Source: JBJXFK01 sp046155505 | Lineage (GTDB): Bacteria; Planctomycetota; Phycisphaerae; UBA1845; Fen-1342 | NCBI GenBank assembly: GCA_046155505.1 | Contig: JBJXFK010000252.1 | Location: forward strand, 1-9,595 | Direction: 5' to 3' | DNA: 9,595 nt | Shown here: positions 1 through 4,779 of the stretch, piece after piece | Layout of the letters: every line of letters begins with the position of its first letter | Position numbering within the stretch: the stretch's first letter is position 1 | Made by a program: the position numbers and the translations under genes | Notes under the pieces: model-generated | Told to the model about the DNA's origin: nothing | Database searches by the model: none | Seen by the model: the letters and a program-made list of their open reading frames with translations, nothing else

Positions 1-54
1 GTGCTCGCACAAAATACGCTTCGCGCACGTTCGCCAGGGAGCCGCTCATGTTGA
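1..54 (+). CDS. C-terminal end of an upstream gene, possibly a second amidohydrolase (partial)
   Basis: The frame starting at base 1 is open from the window edge to a TGA at 52-54 and encodes the tail VLAQNTLRARSPGSRSC. It resembles the usual end of amidohydrolase-2 proteins (a hydrophobic pair, then N-A-L/R-R) and lines up with the tail of the next gene, where VIGGNALEMEKS occupies the same place. Its stop overlaps the next start by seven bases, which would mean translational coupling of two related genes. Only 17 residues are visible, so both the coding status and the family are inferences; the other two plus-strand frames are also open here. Confidence 0.35.
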   Translation: MLAQNTLRARSPGSRSC

Positions 55-821
55 TCGACGTGCATGCGATCGTCGGAACGCTTGGCGAGCAGCCATTCAC
101 CGCCGAGGCCGTCCTCGCCGCCGCGACCGCCGCCGGCATCACGCGAACGTGGGTGGCGAGCATCGACGCCGCGGAACGTGGGACCAACCTCGACGAACCC
201 GACGCCAATATCGCCTGCCTCGACATCTGTCGCCGACACGCGGCTCTCTCACCCGTCTACGCCCTGCGACCGACGGCGATCGACAGCAACATTCACGCCA
301 TCGCCGGCGCGCTCGATACCGAACCGTTCGTGGCGGCCGCATTCTGGCCGGTGCAGAGCGGGATGGATGCCGACGATTCACGGATTGATCGCTATTTGCC
401 GCTGCTGGTCAAGCTCAATTGCCCGTTGCTGGTACACACATCGCGCGATGATCGGTGCCGTCCGGCACGCATTAACGCCCTGGCCAAGCGCACGCGAAAC
501 CTGCGCGTCATCGTCTGCCCGACCGACGCGGCGAGTTGGGTCGAAGCGCTCGATCTGGTGGCTCGAGCGACCAAGCGCGACGAAGCGTCCATGTGGCTGA
601 CCACGTCCCACGCCACTGCCGAACAGGTGAAGCAAGCGGTCGAGCAACTCGGTGCGAGCCGCATCCTCTTCGGCACGGATTCGCCGCGCGGCGACAACCA
701 TGCCGACGCGACGGTGAAACTCATCGCCGCACTGCGTGCCCTGCTTGCGAAAGATACGTTTGATCGCGTCATCGGCGGCAACGCGCTCGAAATGGAAAAG
801 TCGCGGCACGCGGCACGGTAG
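48..821 (+). CDS. Amidohydrolase-fold protein with degenerate metal site
   Basis: A 257-residue protein of amidohydrolase-2/TIM-barrel metal-dependent hydrolase type. Family landmarks are an N-terminal IDVH (residues 3-6), a beta-strand LLVHTS (127-132), a strand VIVCPTD (154-160), a late strand ILFGTDSP (206-213) and the closing VIGGNA (241-246). In active members the first motif is HxH and the third strand ends in His. Here the second His of HxH is Ile8 and the later His position appears to be Pro158, while His6, His130 and Asp211 remain. Metal-dependent hydrolysis may therefore be altered or lost. The ATG at 48 has AGGGAG at 36-41, six bases upstream. It overlaps the stop of the preceding frame and converges with the FG-GAP gene 34 bases downstream. 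Substrate cannot be told. The fold is fairly sure; the activity is doubtful. Confidence 0.8.
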   Translation: MLIDVHAIVGTLGEQPFTAEAVLAAATAAGITRTWVASIDAAERGTNLDEPDANIACLDICRRHAALSPVYALRPTAIDSNIHAIAGALDTEPFVAAAFWPVQSGMDADDSRIDRYLPLLVKLNCPLLVHTSRDDRCRPARINALAKRTRNLRVIVCPTDAASWVEALDLVARATKRDEASMWLTTSHATAEQVKQAVEQLGASRILFGTDSPRGDNHADATVKLIAALRALLAKDTFDRVIGGNALEMEKSRHAAR

Positions 822-855
822 CGACGAATGCGGGGCCAGGTCGCGGGGCGCGATG

Positions 856-2550
856 TTACGGCGCGGTTGCGGCTCGCTGAAACGCCGCGATGTCGGCCAT
901 GTCTACATCCCGGTCGGCGTTCGAGTCGGCGGGCAGGCATTCATAGCCGACCGGCACATCGGGCCCGAGCAGGCAATCGAGTACTGTCGCCCCGTCGCTC
1001 GCGTCCACGTCGTCGTCGAAATCGAGATCGCCGTATCGCACGCGCGCAACATAAACCGTGCCGCGACCGCCGCTGTTGAACGGCGCGCCGATGATGATCT
1101 CGTCGCGACCATCGTCGTCAGAATCGCCGCCGGCGAGCGCGAAGCTGATGCGATCCTGCGCGGCGCTGCCCTCAATGCGCAGATCGGTGTCGACGCTCGC
1201 GAAATACGTCGGCGATCCCGCGACCGGGCGACCGAGCAGCACCTCGACCACGCCGTTGTTGCTGGGTCCGCCGAACCACTCGCCGGCGAGCACGTCTGCG
1301 TTGCCGTCGCCGTTGACATCGCCGATCGCAAGCGAGCTACCGAGTTCCTTTTGCGGGTCGCCGACGAGCATGAAATCGGGCGCGTCGAACGCGAAGTCGA
1401 TGAGATGCGTACCGGTTTGCCATGCGGTGCGGCCGCGCATGCCATAAATCAGGCCGTCGCCGATCTGGTTGGTGAACGCGCCCAACTCACCGCCCGGCGC
1501 GGCGGCGACCAAGTCGGCGATGCCGTCGTTGTCGAAATCGCCGATCGCCGCCGTTTCGCCCAGTGCGTCGTACGGGCGATTGCCGAACAGGGTTATGTCG
1601 GCAGGCGAAGAAGCAAGACTGAAGCTGCCCGACCAAGACGTGCGACCGCGAAAGACATGCACCGCCCCCTCGCTATCAAAAAATGTTTGGCTGAAATAGC
1701 CATTGGGGATGATCAACTCATCGATTCCGTCGCCGGTGATGTCGCCGGTCGCGACGGCGTCGCCGAGTTCGTCAAACTGGCCCTCGCCGTTGACGACGAC
1801 AATGCCGACGACGCTGATCGAAAGGTCGATGGTGGTGCCGTTGAAAAATGGCGCGCCCATTCGCACGACCACGCGGCCCGACTCGGTCGCCCCCCCGTTC
1901 GCCAGATGTACGCCGAACACGAGATCGCCGAACGCGTCGTTGTTGAGATTGCCGATCGCGCAAGCGTGCGTGTCGAGTCCGCCAAACGCATTGCGCCCGC
2001 CCATGTCGCCACCGATCACCGGACCGGCGAATCGCACGTTCCATGTGCCGGCTTGGGCGAGATTGCGGGTCGGGCTCGCGAAAAATGTCGCCCCGCCGTG
2101 GATCAAGTACGCCAGGCCACTGCGTGTCCGCGCCCCGAATGACGCATTCGATGCACACAGCAGCAGGTCGTCGATCCCGTCGCCGTTCACGTCGCCGGTG
2201 GCGATGGATGAACCGAGATTGTCGTCGACGGTCGCGCCCAAAATGACCTGCGACGCCGGCTGGACGGCGAGGTCGATCGATCCGCGGGCTGTTGCGTCGG
2301 GATCGCCGCGAACAACAAACACCCGGCTGATGAGGCCGCCGGTCGCGCGGCTCGCCCCGATCATTACCTCATCGAATCCGTCGCCGTCGAGATCGCCCGC
2401 GGCGATCGGGCGAGCATAGTCGACGCCCGCCGCCGGACCGACGTAAGTTGTTCCACTGGAATCGCTTAGGCGAGTCGGCGGTGCCGCGTCGAGTGCCTGG
2501 ACGTAGCACGCGAAGCAGATGATCGCCATGTGAACCGCTGTTTTTCGCAT
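856..2550 (-). CDS. Secreted FG-GAP beta-propeller protein with dockerin-like tail
   Basis: A 564-residue exported protein. Residues 1-22 form a signal peptide (MRK, a hydrophobic stretch, then small residues around ALDAAP). Seven FG-GAP Ca-binding loops of the type GDxxGDGxD follow at about residues 52, 119, 200, 269, 337, 410 and 475, spaced 65-81 residues apart, as in a seven-bladed integrin-alpha-like propeller. The third, GNLNNDAFG, is degenerate. The tail (about 507-564) holds two dockerin/EF-hand-like segments, GDLDFDDDVDASDG and ADSNADRDVDMADI, the pattern common at the ends of planctomycete exoproteins. In the known families FG-GAP propellers bind ligands or surfaces; the ligand here is unknown. 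The start is the only Met before the signal peptide with a plausible, if weak, GGGGCAG seven bases upstream. It is transcribed divergently from the lipoprotein gene and converges with the amidohydrolase gene. Confidence 0.88.
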   Translation of the reverse strand: MRKTAVHMAIICFACYVQALDAAPPTRLSDSSGTTYVGPAAGVDYARPIAAGDLDGDGFDEVMIGASRATGGLISRVFVVRGDPDATARGSIDLAVQPASQVILGATVDDNLGSSIATGDVNGDGIDDLLLCASNASFGARTRSGLAYLIHGGATFFASPTRNLAQAGTWNVRFAGPVIGGDMGGRNAFGGLDTHACAIGNLNNDAFGDLVFGVHLANGGATESGRVVVRMGAPFFNGTTIDLSISVVGIVVVNGEGQFDELGDAVATGDITGDGIDELIIPNGYFSQTFFDSEGAVHVFRGRTSWSGSFSLASSPADITLFGNRPYDALGETAAIGDFDNDGIADLVAAAPGGELGAFTNQIGDGLIYGMRGRTAWQTGTHLIDFAFDAPDFMLVGDPQKELGSSLAIGDVNGDGNADVLAGEWFGGPSNNGVVEVLLGRPVAGSPTYFASVDTDLRIEGSAAQDRISFALAGGDSDDDGRDEIIIGAPFNSGGRGTVYVARVRYGDLDFDDDVDASDGATVLDCLLGPDVPVGYECLPADSNADRDVDMADIAAFQRAATAP

Positions 2551-2701
2551 CTGTCTGCCCCACTGTGAATCGATATCTCATCGTAGCGTGCCGCAGCGGC
2601 GGGGCCGCGCTGATTTACGCATAAAATACGCGGCATGCCCGACGGCAAGTCGTCATCTGCTTCGTGGCGCGCTGATGTGCTCATCGCGCGGCGACCCTGT
2701 C

Positions 2702-2730
2702 TTGTTTGAATCTCGGGGCACTTGTATCAT
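2702..2730 (+). promoter_or_regulatory. Candidate sigma-70-type promoter for the lipoprotein gene
   Basis: TTGTTT at 2702-2707 and TATCAT at 2725-2730 are separated by 17 bases. The -10 matches five of six consensus positions, the -35 only three. Transcription would begin near 2737, about 77 bases before the ATG at 2814. CGGGG (2714-2718) and CCCCG (2732-2736) flank the -10 as an inverted repeat and could be an operator. An alternative -10, TAAAAT at 2622-2627, lies further upstream with no clear -35. Confidence 0.33.
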
Positions 2731-2800
2731 TCCCCGGAAGCAAAGGGCGACAACCGGCGCTGCGCACAAGGTTTGCGGCGGCGAGGACAAGGATTCACGT

Positions 2801-2807
2801 AGGGAGA
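2801..2807 (+). promoter_or_regulatory. Shine-Dalgarno AGGGAGA fixing the lipoprotein start
   Basis: AGGGAGA ends six bases before the ATG at 2814. The reading frame is open further upstream to an ATG at 2706, but that start lies beside the candidate -10 and would put 36 charged residues in front of the signal peptide. The same AGGGAGA at the same distance precedes the sigma-factor gene, and AGGGAG precedes the amidohydrolase gene, so this is the local ribosome-binding consensus. Confidence 0.75.
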
Positions 2808-2813
2808 TTGCGA

Positions 2814-3848
2814 ATGCGTAGAGTATCAGCGCGCCTCGGCGTAGCGGCTGCCGCTTTGTGTACCCTTGGCGCTGCCTATGTCGCGTCGGTTGGTTGCGGC
2901 TCAAGCCAAGATCCGAGTTTCGCCTTTGTCTCGCCATTTTTCCTCGGCTCGGGCTTCACACCGCCAGGCGGAGGCACTGGCGGCGACGACGATGGTGACG
3001 GATTTTTCGACGACGACGAAGGCGGCGTTGTCGATGCCTGCGGCGAACAGACCGAACGCAAGTTTGTCCGCGTGATCATGCGGAACACCGCGACCAACGA
3101 GCACATTCACTACTTTGCGGCGTTCATCGCTTTCGAGCAGGGCGAGGTCTATCCCGCCGGCGCGGTGTGCCCCGACGATCGCAGCCTGTACACCGACTTC
3201 GGCTATGTGTTCATTGAGGCGGACGATTCGCGAAACTTCGGCAATTACTGCATCGTCGGGCCGGCGTATTTGTACTTCCACCGCGACGGGCAATTCCGCA
3301 GCAGCACGACCTTTGCATCGGGCATCGCACCTGCGCAAGGTTCGGCCTCGACTTTCGACGCGTTCTTCACCGCCAGCGGCGCGCCGGTTCCCGCCCCGAA
3401 TCTGATCCTGTTTCACAACCCCGGCAGCGGAGCGGGCCGCGCGCTAAAGGTCGCAACCGCAAACTCCGACCCGTGCGATTCGGTGCTCTTCACGGCCGAC
3501 CCGGATTGCGATCAGGATGCGTTCTACTACGTCGATGCAAACGATCGACCGGCGGGTTCGACGACGCTCGGTCGCGGCTCGGCCGTCCGCACGCCGAGCG
3601 ACATCCAGGGCTCGGGCTGCACCTGCACCGGCAGCGGCAACCCGGTGACTGATGCGGCCCACCAGCTTGCCCCCGGCACGCAGGCGGCATCGGACGTTGA
3701 TTGCAACGAGTTCCTACGCGGCGGAGCGGTTGAGTATGTGTTCCTGCGCGACGATTCGGAGCCGCCGTTCCCGCAGCTTGTGTGGCGCGTGACCGACGCG
3801 GGCGGAACGATCGCGCAGTCGTTCGACGAGCGGGCACGTATCCCCTAG
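2814..3848 (+). CDS. Putative lipoprotein of unknown function with an EF-hand-like acidic loop
   Basis: I do not recognise a family. From the ATG at 2814 the protein has 344 residues. Residues 1-27 form an export signal (MRR, then an Ala/Leu-rich stretch) ending in ASVGC, a lipobox-like site with Cys28; Ser at -3 is off-consensus, so simple cleavage by signal peptidase I is the alternative. A Gly/Asp linker (51-71) contains DDDGDGFFDDDE at 58-69, which fits the 12-residue EF-hand loop spacing (D1, D3, D5, G6, E12). The rest is a probable beta-rich exported domain with eight further Cys (76, 119, 146, 221, 232, 269, 271, 297), an even number consistent with disulfides. One pair forms a CTC motif. 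It stands alone between a promoter candidate and a strong terminator, so it is probably monocistronic. Confidence 0.8.
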   Translation: MRRVSARLGVAAAALCTLGAAYVASVGCGSSQDPSFAFVSPFFLGSGFTPPGGGTGGDDDGDGFFDDDEGGVVDACGEQTERKFVRVIMRNTATNEHIHYFAAFIAFEQGEVYPAGAVCPDDRSLYTDFGYVFIEADDSRNFGNYCIVGPAYLYFHRDGQFRSSTTFASGIAPAQGSASTFDAFFTASGAPVPAPNLILFHNPGSGAGRALKVATANSDPCDSVLFTADPDCDQDAFYYVDANDRPAGSTTLGRGSAVRTPSDIQGSGCTCTGSGNPVTDAAHQLAPGTQAASDVDCNEFLRGGAVEYVFLRDDSEPPFPQLVWRVTDAGGTIAQSFDERARIP

Positions 3849-3862
3849 TCGATCCAGCGAAC

Positions 3863-3877
3863 GAAATTCTGAATTTC
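3863..3877. repeat. 15-base AT-rich inverted repeat
   Basis: GAAATTC and GAATTTC form a perfect 7-base dyad around a single T, 15 bases after the lipoprotein stop and five bases before the terminator stem. With a one-base centre it cannot fold as an efficient RNA hairpin, so if functional it would more likely be a protein-binding dyad. It may be chance. Confidence 0.5.
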
Positions 3878-3881
3878 ACCG

Positions 3882-3909
3882 ACGCCCCGCATGTACGTGC
3901 GGGGCGTTT
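3882..3909 (+). terminator. Intrinsic terminator after the lipoprotein gene
   Basis: ACGCCCCGCA (3882-3891) and TGCGGGGCGT (3898-3907) form a perfect 10-bp GC-rich stem with the 6-base loop TGTACG. The right arm ends in the first T of TTTG, so the U tract is short, but the stem is strong. It starts 33 bases after the lipoprotein stop and lies ahead of the candidate yceH promoter, so the two plus-strand genes are probably separate units. Confidence 0.72.
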
Positions 3910-3976
3910 GCATGTTCGCACGCTTGCATGATGGTATGTCGCGTCAGCCGAACGCCACGAGGCGCCCCGAAATCTC

Positions 3977-3982
3977 TACAAT
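3977..3982 (+). promoter_or_regulatory. Candidate -10 element TACAAT for the yceH gene
   Basis: TACAAT matches five of six -10 consensus positions; no good -35 lies 16-18 bases upstream. Transcription would begin near 3989, about 33 bases before GTG 4022. The in-frame ATG at 3983 directly abuts this hexamer and would lie upstream of the transcript start, which argues against it as the translation start. Confidence 0.42.
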
Positions 3983-4010
3983 GTGCCCGATCGATCACCC
4001 GATTCGAAAG

Positions 4011-4015
4011 GCAGG
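4011..4015 (+). promoter_or_regulatory. Ribosome binding site favouring the GTG 4022 start
   Basis: AAAGGCAGG covers 4007-4015, and its GCAGG part ends six bases before GTG 4022. The ATG at 3983 has no purine-rich motif at a usable distance. Confidence 0.5.
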
Positions 4016-4021
4016 TCGTCC

Positions 4022-4747
4022 GTGTCGCTGCAACTCAACCCGCTCGAACGACGCGTGCTCGGCGTGCTGCTCGAAAAGTCGCTGACGCAGCCCGAGTATT
4101 ACCCGATGTCGGTCAACGCGATCGTCGCCGGCTGCAATCAGAAGAACAACCGCGACCCGGTGATGGAGCTTGATGAGGACGCGATCTGGAGCACGCTGGA
4201 ATCGCTGCGCGGCAAACACCTCGTCGCCAAAGTGCTGCCTTCGGGAACCAGTCGCGTCGATCGCTGGAAGCACGAGGTCGAACTGGCGCTGAAAATCGAA
4301 AAGCCGCAGCGTGCGGTCTTGACCGAGCTGCTCCTGCGCGGGCCGCAGACGGTGGGCGAGTTGCGAACGCGGGCGTATCGCATGTATGCGTTCGAGAACA
4401 TCGAGGCGGTGTCCGCCGTGCTCGACTTTCTGGGGCAACTCGACCCGCCGATGGTCAGCACTCTGCCGCGCGGGCCGCGCGAGTCGGCGATCCGATTTGC
4501 ACACACGTTCTATCCGCCCGACGAAGCGCCGGCCGCCGCGCTGCCAAGCGCCGGGGGAGCGGCCGACGCGCCCAGCGCGACCGTGATGCGGAGCGCGCCG
4601 GCGTCAAGCGTGCTGCGCGACGCGCGCGGCGATTCCGGCGGTTCGCTGCAATCGCAGGTGGATGAATTGCAATCGGAAGTCGCGGAACTTCACCAATTGC
4701 TCGCCGAGTTGCGCCGCCGCATCGAAGTGGTCGAATCTCGGATGTAG
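4022..4747 (+). CDS. yceH: YceH/DUF480 family winged-helix protein
   Basis: With GTG 4022 as start the protein has 241 residues; E. coli YceH has about 215. It follows that family closely: LNPLERRVLGVLLEK (5-19), YPMSVNAIVAGCNQKNNRDP (27-46) and LLLRGPQTVGELRTRAYRMY (103-122) match conserved blocks of the two winged-helix-like domains. A linker rich in Ala, Pro and Ser (about 173-208) is longer than in E. coli. The C-terminus (210-241) is a heptad coiled coil (QSQVDELQSEVAELHQLLAE), as in other members, so an oligomer is likely. The family has no settled function; DNA binding is only suggested by the fold. Starting at GTG puts LQLNPLE near the N-terminus, as in E. coli, whereas the ATG at 3983 adds 13 residues unlike the family. 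It appears monocistronic and converges with the protease gene 32 bases away. Confidence 0.93.
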   Translation: MSLQLNPLERRVLGVLLEKSLTQPEYYPMSVNAIVAGCNQKNNRDPVMELDEDAIWSTLESLRGKHLVAKVLPSGTSRVDRWKHEVELALKIEKPQRAVLTELLLRGPQTVGELRTRAYRMYAFENIEAVSAVLDFLGQLDPPMVSTLPRGPRESAIRFAHTFYPPDEAPAAALPSAGGAADAPSATVMRSAPASSVLRDARGDSGGSLQSQVDELQSEVAELHQLLAELRRRIEVVESRM

Positions 4748-4768
4748 CGATCAGGCCGATCGCTACGT
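4742..4768. terminator. Stem-loop between convergent yceH and protease genes
   Basis: GTAGCGATC (4744-4752) and GATCGCTAC (4758-4766) form a perfect 9-bp stem with loop AGGCC; a T-G wobble and an A-T pair extend it to 4742-4768. The yceH stop TAG is inside the left arm. Its place in a 32-base convergent gap suggests a bidirectional terminator, but neither side has a proper T tract, so it may act with Rho or only protect 3' ends. Confidence 0.45.
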
Positions 4769-4779
4769 TCGCAGCGGCG

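Larger units (their letters stand above)
2551..2813. other. Divergent intergenic region between FG-GAP and lipoprotein genes
   Basis: This 263-base spacer separates two genes that point away from each other, so it should carry promoters for both. Visible elements are a short GC hairpin (GCGGC/GCCGC, 2596-2608), the 10-mer CTGATTTACG at 2610-2619 that recurs inverted upstream of the sigma gene, an A/T patch ATAAAATA at 2621-2628, and a better promoter candidate at 2702-2730. Short open frames here (for example an ATG at 2635 giving 24 codons) have no ribosome binding site or recognisable product. I could not define the minus-strand promoter of the FG-GAP gene. Confidence 0.5.

Noticed and set aside
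736..2142. Plus-strand open frame of 468 codons
   Set aside because: It is the antisense of the FG-GAP gene. Its composition is explained by the complement of repeated Asp/Gly codons in GC-rich DNA; no ribosome binding site or domain, and it overlaps the end of the amidohydrolase gene.
2635..2709. 24-codon frame in the divergent spacer
   Set aside because: No ribosome binding site and no recognisable product; probably chance.
2706..2813. Upstream ATG extension of the lipoprotein gene
   Set aside because: It would bury the signal peptide 36 residues inside the protein; ATG 2814 has AGGGAGA at ideal distance.
3995..4504. Minus-strand open frame of 169 codons
   Set aside because: Antisense shadow of the well-conserved YceH coding sequence.
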